NCBI GenBank assembly: GCA_047633055.1
Contig: JBLIEI010000022.1
Span: 1-63,969 of the forward strand
Direction: 5' to 3'
From: CALJFL01 sp047633055
GTDB lineage: Bacteria > Pseudomonadota > Gammaproteobacteria > Pseudomonadales > Halieaceae
DNA length: 63,969 nt
Positions within the stretch are counted from its first letter, which is position 1. The number at the start of each line of letters is the position of its first letter. The notes under the pieces are model-generated. The model was given only the letters and a program-made list of their open reading frames with translations. It searched no databases and had not been told where the DNA came from. Positions 24,631-33,656 of this stretch are shown here, piece after piece. The position numbers and the translations under genes are program-made.

Positions 24631-24864
24631 ATGAGTTCACAACAATTACATCAGTCGATCAAGATGGTCAACCAGATTGCCGCTAATCTTGGTGCGGGGG
24701 CAGACCCGAAAGTTGCCGCGGTTGGTGTAGCTGATCATATTCGTCGCTTCTGGACGCCGGATATGCGACAGCAATTATTATTCTACGCCGACGAGACCGA
24801 GGACGGCTTGACTCCGCTGGTACTTAGCGCGCTCGAACTGTTGCGGAATGAAGCAGTGGCCTAA
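24631..24864 (+). CDS. fdsD: NAD-dependent formate dehydrogenase delta subunit
   Basis: The 77-residue product matches the FdsD family (IKMVNQIAANLGAG near the start, IRRFWTPDMR in the middle, and a Leu-rich end). It starts one base after the fdsC stop. FdsD is a small accessory subunit associated with FDH stability and assembly. It is the last gene of the operon; the 113 bases before the next convergent gene show no clear terminator. Confidence 0.88.
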   Translation: MSSQQLHQSIKMVNQIAANLGAGADPKVAAVGVADHIRRFWTPDMRQQLLFYADETEDGLTPLVLSALELLRNEAVA

Positions 24865-24977
24865 GGCGTCTGCGAAGGCAAGAAGGTAATGATGATCAGG
24901 CTCGAGCCGAAAGTGCCAACAATCTAAAAGGTCGCAAGATAATAGGCCTTCTTCGGTTCACCTGACATTTCTGGCCC

Positions 24978-25217
24978 TTAGTGTTTCTCGGACAGTAAGC
25001 CCGAGAGAACTTGCGTATGGCGCAGTGCCTCGATACCGGAATCGGTGAGGTAACCACCGTCAGCCTTGTTAACGAGGCCTTTATCAAACAGGCTTTTACA
25101 GGCGACAATTACCTCTGCACGTGTACTGGAGTGCACTTTTAGGCCACTGCCTGATGTGGCGACATCAAACTGCAACAAGAGATTTAGTTCTTCGAGGGTG
25201 GTGGTGGTAAATCGCAA
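24978..25217 (-). CDS. TIGR02647 family small protein (putative DNA-binding)
   Basis: This 79-residue protein resembles the gammaproteobacterial TIGR02647 family: an N-terminal FTTTTLEELNLLLQFD, then GLKVH, and GLVNKADGGYLTDSGIEA near residue 50, which looks like the wing of a winged-helix fold. Its function is not established. The start is TTG 25217, supported by AGAGGA seven bases upstream. It has its own 219-base upstream gap; nothing else is recognisable there. Confidence 0.75.
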   Translation of the reverse strand: MRFTTTTLEELNLLLQFDVATSGSGLKVHSSTRAEVIVACKSLFDKGLVNKADGGYLTDSGIEALRHTQVLSGLLSEKH

Positions 25218-25436
25218 GGCTTTATCCTCTAATTAGAATTTAATTCGAACAGTATATCAGGATAGTGCTTTAGCTGAGGGCAGGGCTTTCGCAAATTGCA
25301 GGTCAACCATAAGAATGCGCGGATGAATTCCCAATAGTGGGCGTTCGGCCAGGTTCAATATAAACCCTGCTAACCTCCGTTTTAGACCACAACGGTTACT
25401 CTGCAGTAGTGCGTAGGGTAAACATGCGATCTGCGT

Positions 25437-26327
25437 TCAGCTGTCGAAATCTACTTCGAACCGTTTGCTGCGAAGTTCGTCCAGAATAATGTCCCAAACA
25501 TCGGCGTTTAAGCCAAGGCCAACATGAGTAACATTGACTTCTATGTGCTTCACGATAGGGCTTTGGTCGTCAATAGATGCCTGCCACGCCACCACGCCGT
25601 CGCGCTTGCTGTAGATTGCGGTTATCGGTTGCGTAATAGGCGTGTCGAAACGTCTTGCCACCTCTTCCTCTATCCAATCGATGTCGACATTCTTGCGTCT
25701 AAAGACAGGAGCGGCTGATGTGTACTTTGGGCCGCCATAGGCTGGCGAACCCATAGTAATCACCCCTGCAACGGTCCCTGCGAGTTCACGTGCGGTTTCC
25801 CGCGCAACGTAGCCGCCCAGACTCCAGCCAATTAGGATGACAGGGCTACCCAATGCTTCGGTACGGGCTTTAACACGCTTCACCATACAGTCACACAACG
25901 CCGGGACTTCGCCTTCGCCGTTGTGTGTTCGAGTACGATCTACATCCCAAGTATCAGAAAGCTCGCTGAGTTCCTTAATCATGCCACGCCCGGCAAGGTT
26001 GCGACCTAGGCCCCAACCCTCAACATTGTAGCCATGGCAGGATAAAAAATAGCGAAGTGGTGCCGTTGACGTGTCATCTGCACCAATGCCAGGCAGTACA
26101 ATAACCGGTAGTTTATGACCGTCCTGAGGCGTCGCAAAACGGGCTTTGGCTAGCGATAACGGTATCCCCAGCATATCTTTTATTGCAAAAAACTCGCCCA
26201 GAGTATTTTTTAGTGGAGGTGGGGAAATCGATTTAGGCACGTGGGGCTCCGCAAGGTGGTGCTGATAAACGATTAAACACGTTATACGTGACTGCAGGTG
26301 GGCCGGACCACTAGGAATAACCGCCAT
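25437..26327 (-). CDS. alpha/beta-fold hydrolase
   Basis: Up to 296 residues. The nucleophile elbow GWSLGGYVA is near residue 170. An oxyanion region VIVLPGIGADDTS near residue 75 and a late histidine in NVTHVGLG near 265 complete a plausible Ser-Asp-His triad. The N-terminal 35 residues are unlike the family, and the true start may be a GTG or ATG further in (for example before MLGIPLS). The substrate is unknown. It shows no similarity to S-formylglutathione hydrolase, which has a GHSMGG elbow and a different arrangement. It stands alone on the minus strand. Confidence 0.75.
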   Translation of the reverse strand: MAVIPSGPAHLQSRITCLIVYQHHLAEPHVPKSISPPPLKNTLGEFFAIKDMLGIPLSLAKARFATPQDGHKLPVIVLPGIGADDTSTAPLRYFLSCHGYNVEGWGLGRNLAGRGMIKELSELSDTWDVDRTRTHNGEGEVPALCDCMVKRVKARTEALGSPVILIGWSLGGYVARETARELAGTVAGVITMGSPAYGGPKYTSAAPVFRRKNVDIDWIEEEVARRFDTPITQPITAIYSKRDGVVAWQASIDDQSPIVKHIEVNVTHVGLGLNADVWDIILDELRSKRFEVDFDS

Positions 26328-26434
26328 GTAACAGGTTGCCGCGGTCAGCCTACCGATACTTGCAAAAAAGTCATTGTTTTATTGACAGTGAGCAATACTG
26401 GCGAACCTGTTTATTTTGAGACAAAGCCAGGCCA

Positions 26435-27334
26435 CTATTTTCGTATAGATGCCCGATAGCTTCTCGGCGAAGTTCCGACAGTTTTACCAAATAATCTGGA
26501 AAAATACAGTGGATCTTCATAGCCCAGGGTGGCTGCAATCGCTTTGATGGTCAGGTCGCTGGAGTCGAGCAGGTAGCAAGCGTGTTCCATTTTCATATTC
26601 AGGAAATGTTTCACTGGTGAGTACCCCGTCAATTTTTTATAGCGATTGCTGAAATGATACTTCGACATATTGGCGGTGGCCGCCAGTGTTTGCAGACTGA
26701 GAGTCTGATTAATGTTGGCTAACATAAAGTCTTGCACGTGTTGTAGCTGAAAGCTTCTTTGATTGCGCGCTTGGTGGGCTCGAATTTCCAGCGCGGTTTG
26801 GGTCAGTAAATAGCGCAGTTGATTGGCTGCGTTGATAAATGCGCGGGTGGAGTAACCGGTACTGCGAACTTCCATCAATTGACTGAAGGCGGCGATCAGT
26901 GTGGGCGAAACGCCGGCCTCAACGACTGGTTTGCCCTCACGATAACCTAGGTACTGGGTGAAAATCCCGGTGCTCGCGCCCTGAAAATGCACCCAGTAGA
27001 CCGTCCAGGGTGTGGCAGAGTCGGCCACATAAGTGTGCTGCACACCCTGTGGCAGGATTAGCATCTGGCCCGCGGATATCGTTCCCTGCCACGAAGAGGT
27101 TTCCAGTTCGCCTTTACCGTCAGTGCAATACAGTAGCAGGTTGTCATCGTGACGATGGCGCTCCATATGATGCCCCTGAGCGCTGGGATAGAAACCCATT
27201 GCTGTGGGGTAACAGTCCTTGGTCAATGGGTGTCTGGCCATTTTCTCGACCATGAACGCGGGCGTGAGAAAACGAATGCCAGTGGCTGGTAGGGGCCATT
27301 TGGAGGGGGAGCTCATAACCGCAATATAGTCCAT
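26435..27334 (-). CDS. AraC family transcriptional regulator, MmsR-like
   Basis: The product has 299 residues (ATG 27316 is an alternative start). A cupin-like sensor domain spans about residues 25-170 (HRHDDNLLLYCTDGKGEL). The AraC double helix-turn-helix is at the C-terminus (LSLQTLAATANMSKYHFSNRY and IKAIAATLGYEDPLYFSRLF). It is divergent from the acyl-CoA operon. In Pseudomonas the AraC-type MmsR lies divergent from mmsAB and activates it with valine metabolites; the same arrangement here suggests a similar role. Confidence 0.83.
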   Translation of the reverse strand: MDYIAVMSSPSKWPLPATGIRFLTPAFMVEKMARHPLTKDCYPTAMGFYPSAQGHHMERHRHDDNLLLYCTDGKGELETSSWQGTISAGQMLILPQGVQHTYVADSATPWTVYWVHFQGASTGIFTQYLGYREGKPVVEAGVSPTLIAAFSQLMEVRSTGYSTRAFINAANQLRYLLTQTALEIRAHQARNQRSFQLQHVQDFMLANINQTLSLQTLAATANMSKYHFSNRYKKLTGYSPVKHFLNMKMEHACYLLDSSDLTIKAIAATLGYEDPLYFSRLFGKTVGTSPRSYRASIRK

Positions 27335-27426
27335 GAATTTAGCAATTTAGTCAATGTGGACGACTTGCCAGCAGTGCTATCCTTCTCCGCCTAAACAAGA
27401 TCATTGATGCCCGCAGGAGTTCGATT

Positions 27427-28830
27427 ATGTCTGAGCAAATAAGCCCACAGCAGGAGATGGCCGCATTAGTTGAGCGCTCGCGCGCTGCGCAACAGCAGAT
27501 AGCGGATTACACCCAGGAGCAGGTGGATGAACTGATCCGCGCCATGGTGTATGCCGTTGCCAGAGAGGACCGTGCCAAGGAAATAGCCCAGTTCACTGTC
27601 GACGAAACCCAGTTGGGAAACTATGAGGGCAAATATCTCAAGATTCATCGCAAGACGCGCGCGACGCTGATGGACATCATCGGTGACAAATCGGTGGGGA
27701 TCATTGAAGTAGACCTTGAGCGCAATCTGGTTAAGATTGCCAAGCCTATCGGCGTTATCGGTGCTTTGTCTCCATCGACCAACCCGGAGGCTACACCGGT
27801 TATCAAAGCAATTTCTGCCATTAAAGGTCGGAACTCGATCATCGTTGCGCCGCACCCTCGGGCGAAACTGACCAACAAAAAAATCTGCGACTACATGCGC
27901 GAGGCCCTGGAACTATGCGGTGCGCCAGCTGACTTGGTCATCGGCATCGAAATTCCGTCGATGGAATTGACTAATGAGCTTATGACTCAGTGCGATCGTG
28001 TGCTGGCAACGGGTGGCGGGGCAATGGTAACTGCGGCCTACTCAAGCGGCACGCCTGCACTGGGTGTTGGCGTCGGCAACGCATGCATCACAGTAGATGA
28101 CACTGCCAACCTTGACGAGGCCGCCGAGAAAATACGTATATCCAAGACTCTGGATTTAGCGGCATCCTGCTCCTCTGACAATTCCGTGCTTATTTTTGAA
28201 GCGGTTTACGACGCCTTTGTAGAAAAACTGAAGGTTGAGGGCGGTTATGTTCTGAACGAAGAAGAAAAGTTGAAGCTGCAAAACACGATCTGGCATGACG
28301 GCCATCTGAATACGGCCATTGTGGCTCAGCCTGCTCATAAGATTGCCGGTATGGCAGGTATCGAATTACCCGAGGATGTGCAGTTTTTGATGGTGCCGGA
28401 AACCGGCGCAGGCCCCGATCACCCATTTTCCGGCGAAAAGCTGTCGGTGGTCATGGCTTTGTATAAAGTGAGAGATATTGATCACGCGATTGCGCTGACC
28501 AATGATATTCAGGCTTATCAGGGTCAGGGTCATTCTTGTGGTATCTATTCGTACAGTGACGACAATGTTATGAGCTTTGCCCACGCCACCAAAACCTCGC
28601 GAGTGATGGTGAATCAACCGCAGGCTGCCTCCAATAGTGGCAATCTATGGAACGGGATGCGCCAGACGTTTTCGTTGGGTTGTGGTTCCTGGGGTGGCAA
28701 CTCCACCAATAACAACATCACCTGGCGCGACCTGATTAATGAGACCTGGGTTTCAAGGCCGCTGGCTCAGAGCAAAGTTATTCCAGACGATGAGGAGCTT
28801 TTTGGCGATGTAATGGCGAAGTTCAAGTAA
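27427..28830 (+). CDS. CoA-acylating aldehyde dehydrogenase (SauS/EutE-like)
   Basis: The product has 467 residues, preceded by CAGGAG. It is an aldehyde dehydrogenase fold of the acylating EutE/SauS/AdhE-N type: IGVIGALSPSTNPEATP at 108-124 and catalytic C248 in DLAASCSSDNSVLIFE. The best-known close relative I can name is sulfoacetaldehyde dehydrogenase (acylating). It heads an operon otherwise typical of isobutyryl-CoA/valine breakdown, where MmsA (about 500 residues, a different ALDH branch) would be expected. It may make isobutyryl-CoA or propionyl-CoA from the aldehyde; the substrate is not determined by sequence. Confidence 0.8.
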   Translation: MSEQISPQQEMAALVERSRAAQQQIADYTQEQVDELIRAMVYAVAREDRAKEIAQFTVDETQLGNYEGKYLKIHRKTRATLMDIIGDKSVGIIEVDLERNLVKIAKPIGVIGALSPSTNPEATPVIKAISAIKGRNSIIVAPHPRAKLTNKKICDYMREALELCGAPADLVIGIEIPSMELTNELMTQCDRVLATGGGAMVTAAYSSGTPALGVGVGNACITVDDTANLDEAAEKIRISKTLDLAASCSSDNSVLIFEAVYDAFVEKLKVEGGYVLNEEEKLKLQNTIWHDGHLNTAIVAQPAHKIAGMAGIELPEDVQFLMVPETGAGPDHPFSGEKLSVVMALYKVRDIDHAIALTNDIQAYQGQGHSCGIYSYSDDNVMSFAHATKTSRVMVNQPQAASNSGNLWNGMRQTFSLGCGSWGGNSTNNNITWRDLINETWVSRPLAQSKVIPDDEELFGDVMAKFK

Positions 28831-28836
28831 GCTGTT

Positions 28837-29997
28837 ATGGACTTTTCTCTTAATGACGACCAGATAGCGTTTACCGACAGCGCCCGCGCATTTTCCGAAG
28901 GCGTATTAGCCCCCGGAGCTGCGCTCTGGGATGAGACTTCGTACTTCCCCAAAGACGTTCTGGCGCAGGCCGGAGAACTGGGATTTATGGGAATGTATAC
29001 ACCTGAGGCCGCCGGTGGTCTAGCGCTGCCCAGGCTGGACGCGAGTCTTATCGTAGAGGAGTTGGCCAAAGGTTGTACCACCACGGCTGCTTTTTTGACG
29101 ATTCACAACATGGCCACCAGTATGATTGGCAAGTACTGCCAGCAGTCGGTGATCGACGAATGGTGCCCCGATCTGGTGATGGGCGCGAGACTGGCTTCCT
29201 ACTGCCTGACTGAACCTGGTGCAGGCTCCGACGCGGGCGCACTAAGCACCTCCGCGAAACGGGACGGTGACGACTATATCGTTAATGGTAGCAAGGTGTT
29301 CATCTCTGGTGCTGGAGAAACTGAGGTGCTGGTGGTTATGCTGCGCACCGGCGATCAAGGGCCGAAAGGGATCTCGGCGCTGCTTATTCCCGCTGATGCC
29401 GACGGCATTACTTACGGTAAGAAAGAAGAAAAAATGGGCTGGAATGCCCAGCCTACGCGGATGATTTCCTTTGACAGCGTCAGGGTGCCGGTTATCAATC
29501 GCCTAGGGGCTGAAGGACAAGGCTTCGCCATTGCAATGGAAGGTTTGGACGGGGGCCGCATCAACATCGCTACTTGCAGCATTGGCACTGCCCAGCAGGC
29601 GTTAGAAGAGGCGACTGCCTATGTTCAGGAGCGCAAACAATTCGGTTCGACTATCGCAGATTTTCAATCCACGCAATTCAAGTTAGCCGACATGTTAACC
29701 GAAATAGTTGCAGCCAGGCAGATGATTCGCTTGGCTGCTAGCAAGTTGGACAATGGCGATTCTCAAGCCTCTACCTATTGCGCGATGGCCAAACGTTTTG
29801 CCACAGATGTAGGGTTCAATGTTTGCAACGACGCACTGCAATTGTTTGGGGGCTACGGCTATATCAAGGAATACCCGATGGAGCGCCATGTGCGCGATAC
29901 CCGGGTGCATCAAATTTTGGAAGGCACCAACGAAATTATGCGAGTCATCGTATCTCGCAAATTGTTAATGGACGGCGCATTGGAGGTTATTAAGTGA
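28837..29997 (+). CDS. acyl-CoA dehydrogenase, probably isobutyryl-CoA dehydrogenase
   Basis: The 386-residue product has the standard ACAD fold. YCLTEPGAGSDAG near residue 127 and the FAD-binding ERKQFGSTIADFQ near residue 265 are present. The predicted catalytic glutamate lies in HQILEGTNEIMRV near residue 365. It starts six bases after the aldehyde dehydrogenase stop. Followed by enoyl-CoA hydratase, 3-hydroxyisobutyryl-CoA hydrolase and mmsB, it best fits isobutyryl-CoA to methacrylyl-CoA oxidation. Confidence 0.88.
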   Translation: MDFSLNDDQIAFTDSARAFSEGVLAPGAALWDETSYFPKDVLAQAGELGFMGMYTPEAAGGLALPRLDASLIVEELAKGCTTTAAFLTIHNMATSMIGKYCQQSVIDEWCPDLVMGARLASYCLTEPGAGSDAGALSTSAKRDGDDYIVNGSKVFISGAGETEVLVVMLRTGDQGPKGISALLIPADADGITYGKKEEKMGWNAQPTRMISFDSVRVPVINRLGAEGQGFAIAMEGLDGGRINIATCSIGTAQQALEEATAYVQERKQFGSTIADFQSTQFKLADMLTEIVAARQMIRLAASKLDNGDSQASTYCAMAKRFATDVGFNVCNDALQLFGGYGYIKEYPMERHVRDTRVHQILEGTNEIMRVIVSRKLLMDGALEVIK

Positions 29998-30782
29998 GTA
30001 TCAGCAAGTCTGAAAAACTAAAAGTTGAGATCGTTGGACATACCGCTCAGGTCACCATCGACAATCCCGGAGCCAATACCTGGGACACTGAAAGTCTGCC
30101 AGCGCTCAAGGATCTGGTAGAAAAACTGAATGCCGACAAATCAGTGTTTGCGCTGGTCTTGACCGGCGCCGGCACCAAGTTTTTTTCCGCGGGGGCGGAC
30201 CTGAAGTTGTTCGCCGACGGTGATCCCAAAACCGCTGGCGATATGGCAGAGTATTTTGGCGCGGCCTTTGAATGCCTCTCTGATTTCCGGGGTGTATCCA
30301 TCGCTGCGATTAACGGTTTTGCCATGGGCGGAGGGCTTGAAGTGGCGCTGGCTTGCGATATCCGTATCGCTGAAGAGCAGGCGCAAATGGCGCTGCCGGA
30401 AGCCAAGGTCGGCCTTTTACCCTGTGCCGGCGGTACTCAGCGTCTGGCTTGGCTGGTTGGTGAGGGCTGGGCAAAGAAGATGATCCTTTGTGGCGAGCGA
30501 ATCAAGGCGGATACCGCCGAGAGAATTGGCTTGGTTGAAGAAGTCGTCGCGACAGGCACCGCATTGGAACGCGCCATGGCATTGGCCGCTCAGGTTGGCC
30601 AGCAAAGCCCCATCTCTGTCAGTTACTGTAAAGAGCTAATTCATGCAGCCAGAGATAATGCCAGCGGGACGTCACTAGTCGACGAACGACAAAAATTTGT
30701 CGACCTGTTCAGCACAGAAGATCAGCGCGAAGGGGTGAATGCCTTCCTCGAAAAACGTGCGCCGCAGTGGAAAAACCGCTGA
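29994..30782 (+). CDS. enoyl-CoA hydratase
   Basis: This is a 262-residue crotonase-fold protein. The oxyanion segment SAGADLKLFADGD is near residue 65. Both catalytic glutamates are present, in GGGLEVALACDIRIA and in LPEAKVGLLPCAGGTQRL. In this operon it would hydrate methacrylyl-CoA to 3-hydroxyisobutyryl-CoA. The GTG start overlaps the upstream stop by four bases (GTGA). Confidence 0.87.
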   Translation: MSISKSEKLKVEIVGHTAQVTIDNPGANTWDTESLPALKDLVEKLNADKSVFALVLTGAGTKFFSAGADLKLFADGDPKTAGDMAEYFGAAFECLSDFRGVSIAAINGFAMGGGLEVALACDIRIAEEQAQMALPEAKVGLLPCAGGTQRLAWLVGEGWAKKMILCGERIKADTAERIGLVEEVVATGTALERAMALAAQVGQQSPISVSYCKELIHAARDNASGTSLVDERQKFVDLFSTEDQREGVNAFLEKRAPQWKNR

Positions 30783-31891
30783 TGTCAGTAGTACTGTTTG
30801 AGGAAATTCCCTGCGGCTCAAGAAGGCTGGGACGTGTAACATTGAATGTTGAAGCTACACTCAACTCATTAACGCTTGACATGGTCGACCTGTTGCAAGC
30901 CCAGTTGGATCAATGGCAGGCCGACGATGAAATCGCGCTAGTGTTCATAGAAGGCGCCGGCGAGAAAGCTTTTTGTGCTGGGGGAGATGTGCAGGCGCTG
31001 CACGCTTCAGCTGTCGCGACTCCGGGAGGGCCTTGCGATTATGCGGAAAGCTTCTTCGCCCGCGAGTATCGTATGAACTACACCCTCCATACCTATGACA
31101 AGCCGTTGATCTGCTGGGGCCACGGGATTGTTATGGGTGGCGGTCTTGGTGTGATGGCTGGCTGTTCCCATCGTGTGGTGACAGAAAAGACGCGAATCGC
31201 CATGCCCGAAGTAACCATTGCCCTGTTCCCCGATGTCGGTGGCAGTTGGTTCCTGAATCATATGCCGGGAAGCTCAGGGGCTTTCCTCGCGCTGACCGGT
31301 GCGTCAATCAATGCCGCAGACGCGATCTACACTGGTATCGCCGATCGCTTTATAGCCAGCGAGCACAAGGAAGCAGTGCTTGCCCAGCTGATGCAAGTTG
31401 ATTGGCAAGCTCATTCCGACAGTAATCATGCCCTTGTCCGTCATGTGCTTAGACCTTTTGCCCAGCAAAGCATCGGTGCTTGGCCAGCGGGACAGGTTGA
31501 GCCTCACATCGCGACGATCAATGCCCTGTGTGACGGCGACGACATTCATGAAATTATCGATAACATTGTTGGCCAAACGACTGAGGATCCATGGTTATCC
31601 AAGGCGCGTAACGGCCTTACTCACGGGTCGAGTTTAGCGGCACGTTGGATTCATCAACAGCTCAGGGTAACCCGACACATGTCATTGCGTGAGGTCTATC
31701 TGGCCGAAATACAGCTGGTCACCAATATTGTTCGGCATCCTGAGTTTGCTGAGGGAGTGCGTGCACTACTGATCGATAAGGATCGCAACCCGGCTTGGTG
31801 CTATTCGACTTCTCGTGATGTGACAGACGAAGTCCTCGCCCCATTTTTCACCAGTCCCTGGGCGGAGAATCCGCTGACAGAGCTGATCTAA
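30782..31891 (+). CDS. 3-hydroxyisobutyryl-CoA hydrolase
   Basis: The product has 369 residues from ATG 30782, which overlaps the hydratase stop by one base (TGATG). The crotonase fold carries HIBCH features: FCAGGDVQAL near 70, GIVMGGGLGVMAGCSHRV near 120, then MPEVTIALFPDVGGSWFL with the Glu and Asp used in thioester hydrolysis. It would release 3-hydroxyisobutyrate and CoA, removing the reactive methacrylyl pathway intermediate. The long C-terminal region (about 200-369) is typical of HIBCH rather than hydratases. Confidence 0.88.
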   Translation: MSVVLFEEIPCGSRRLGRVTLNVEATLNSLTLDMVDLLQAQLDQWQADDEIALVFIEGAGEKAFCAGGDVQALHASAVATPGGPCDYAESFFAREYRMNYTLHTYDKPLICWGHGIVMGGGLGVMAGCSHRVVTEKTRIAMPEVTIALFPDVGGSWFLNHMPGSSGAFLALTGASINAADAIYTGIADRFIASEHKEAVLAQLMQVDWQAHSDSNHALVRHVLRPFAQQSIGAWPAGQVEPHIATINALCDGDDIHEIIDNIVGQTTEDPWLSKARNGLTHGSSLAARWIHQQLRVTRHMSLREVYLAEIQLVTNIVRHPEFAEGVRALLIDKDRNPAWCYSTSRDVTDEVLAPFFTSPWAENPLTELI

Positions 31892-31913
31892 AAAGAATAC
31901 AAAGGAAGCAATT

Positions 31914-32798
31914 ATGGCTAATGTCGGTTTCATCGGTTTGGGCAATATGGGCGGGCCCATGGCGAAAAATCTGCTTTCCGCAGGGCACGTTGTGACGGTG
32001 TTTGATTTGATGCCTGAAGCATTAGCCGAGCTTGAGGCTGCTGGGGCAAAGGTGGCAACCAGTGCCAGTGGTGTCGCTGCGGGCGCTGATTATATTATTT
32101 CTATGCTGCCCGCCGGCAAACATGTTGCCAGCGTATATACCGGTGAAAATGGACTGCTAGCGCAGTTGGATGCTAGCGTCACGGTACTCGATTGCAGCAC
32201 TATAGACGCCGCCACCTCGCGAGAGGTTGGCGCTGTCGCAGCAGCTGCCGGTATTGGATTTATGGATGCGCCTGTGTCCGGCGGTGTAGCCGCTGCCGCT
32301 GCCGGTACGTTGGCATTCATGTGTGGTGGCGATAATGCGACCTTTGGAAAGGCCAAACTGATTCTTGCTGGAATGGGTAAAAATATCTTTCACGCGGGGC
32401 CACACGGTGCCGGACAGGTCGCCAAGGGCTGCAATAACATGCTGCTGGCAATTCACATGCTGGGGACCTGCGAGGCCCTAGAGATGGGCGCGCGAAATGG
32501 TCTCGATCCAGCCGTGTTGTCAGAAATTATGTTGGCCAGTTCAGGCCGAAACTGGTCACTGGAAGTCTATAACCCGTACCCCGGCGTGATGGACGGTGCC
32601 CCAGCGAACAATGACTATAAACCTGGTTTTATGGTTGATCTGATGGTCAAGGATCTAAACTTGGCCATGGGTATTGCTGAAGGTTCTGGCGTTGACAACC
32701 AGTTGGGCAAGTTAGCGCAGGCTCTTTACACCAGGCACCAGCAAGCGGGTAATGGTCAGCGGGACTTTTCCAGTGTGTTGCAAAACCTGCAAGAGTAA
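31914..32798 (+). CDS. mmsB: 3-hydroxyisobutyrate dehydrogenase
   Basis: The product has 294 residues preceded by AAGGA. The N-terminal Rossmann motif GLGNMGGPMAKNL starts at residue 7. The substrate-binding DAPVSGG is near 117, and the catalytic lysine lies in GAGQVAKGCNNML near 170. These are hallmarks of the 3-hydroxyisobutyrate dehydrogenase family. It oxidises 3-hydroxyisobutyrate to methylmalonate semialdehyde with NAD+, the expected step after the hydrolase upstream. Confidence 0.92.
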   Translation: MANVGFIGLGNMGGPMAKNLLSAGHVVTVFDLMPEALAELEAAGAKVATSASGVAAGADYIISMLPAGKHVASVYTGENGLLAQLDASVTVLDCSTIDAATSREVGAVAAAAGIGFMDAPVSGGVAAAAAGTLAFMCGGDNATFGKAKLILAGMGKNIFHAGPHGAGQVAKGCNNMLLAIHMLGTCEALEMGARNGLDPAVLSEIMLASSGRNWSLEVYNPYPGVMDGAPANNDYKPGFMVDLMVKDLNLAMGIAEGSGVDNQLGKLAQALYTRHQQAGNGQRDFSSVLQNLQE

Positions 32799-33656
32799 AT
32801 GATTTCACCGTCAGAGCAGGTTGCCAACTGTCTGAGTCAGTCGCGCAGTTTTACCACGGCGCTTGGCGATGACGGGCCGCTAGTGTGGCAGCGATGGGGA
32901 GGAGGTTCGTCTGAGTCCAGGCCTCTGGTGTTGCTTCACGGCGGCTTCGGTTCCTGGAACCATTGGTTGGCAAATGTGCCTGTACTAATGACCCAACGTC
33001 AGGTCTGGACGCTTGACCTACCGGGTCTCGGGACCTCGGGAGATATGCCCAAGCCATACACGACAAGACACTTCGCTGAGCTAATCTGTAATGGCTTGGG
33101 AGAACTGCTTGGCCCTGAGGCGAGTTTTGACCTGGCGGGTTTCAGTTTTGGCGCCATGATAGGCGGCGCTGTTGCAGCGTTGGCTGGCCAGCGGTGCGAA
33201 AGATTTACTATGATCGGTGCAGCCGGCTTTGGCGATCTCCATGTACAGGTCAGTCTTCTGCCAATTCCTGCCAGTGACACCCTGACAGTTGAAGCCAACG
33301 AAGTTCACAGTGAGAATCTTAGTCGCTTGATGTTGGCCAAATCAGCATCTGTGGACGAAGTGGCGGTTCATCTGCATGCAGCCAATCTAGCGCGGTTTCG
33401 CTTTCGCAGTCGCAGGCTGGCGGGATCCAATGATCTTGCAGAGATTTTGCCGGACATAAAAGCGAGGCTGGTTGGAGTCTGGGGAAGTGATGATGCGACC
33501 GCCGGCGGTCTGGTGGGCATAGAAAAGCGCGCCGTGATGCTGCGCGCGGTGCAACCGGATGCTGAGTTTCACATATTGCCAGGGGTGGGTCACTGGGCCA
33601 TGTACGAAGCGCCCGATCGGGTAAACGCTATCTTGCTGGGAAAGCGGTCAGCCTAA
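32799..33656 (+). CDS. alpha/beta hydrolase ending the acyl-CoA operon
   Basis: The product has 285 residues; the ATG directly abuts the mmsB stop. LVLLHGGFGSWNHW near 45 (oxyanion), GFSFGAMIGG near 110 (nucleophile Ser) and PGVGHWAMYE near 262 (catalytic His) give a complete triad. The substrate is unknown; a thioesterase or esterase role feeding the pathway is possible. Its last nine bases overlap the end of the convergent malonyl-CoA decarboxylase gene. Confidence 0.8.
   Translation: MISPSEQVANCLSQSRSFTTALGDDGPLVWQRWGGGSSESRPLVLLHGGFGSWNHWLANVPVLMTQRQVWTLDLPGLGTSGDMPKPYTTRHFAELICNGLGELLGPEASFDLAGFSFGAMIGGAVAALAGQRCERFTMIGAAGFGDLHVQVSLLPIPASDTLTVEANEVHSENLSRLMLAKSASVDEVAVHLHAANLARFRFRSRRLAGSNDLAEILPDIKARLVGVWGSDDATAGGLVGIEKRAVMLRAVQPDAEFHILPGVGHWAMYEAPDRVNAILLGKRSA

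Noticed and set aside
25437..26327. Alpha/beta hydrolase as the missing S-formylglutathione hydrolase
   Set aside because: Its nucleophile elbow is GWSLGG and the fold lacks esterase-D family segments; it is also separate from the frmA/fds operon.
27427..28830. MmsA (methylmalonate semialdehyde dehydrogenase)
   Set aside because: It is shorter than MmsA and has the EutE/SauS-type catalytic segment around C248; only the operon context suggests MmsA.
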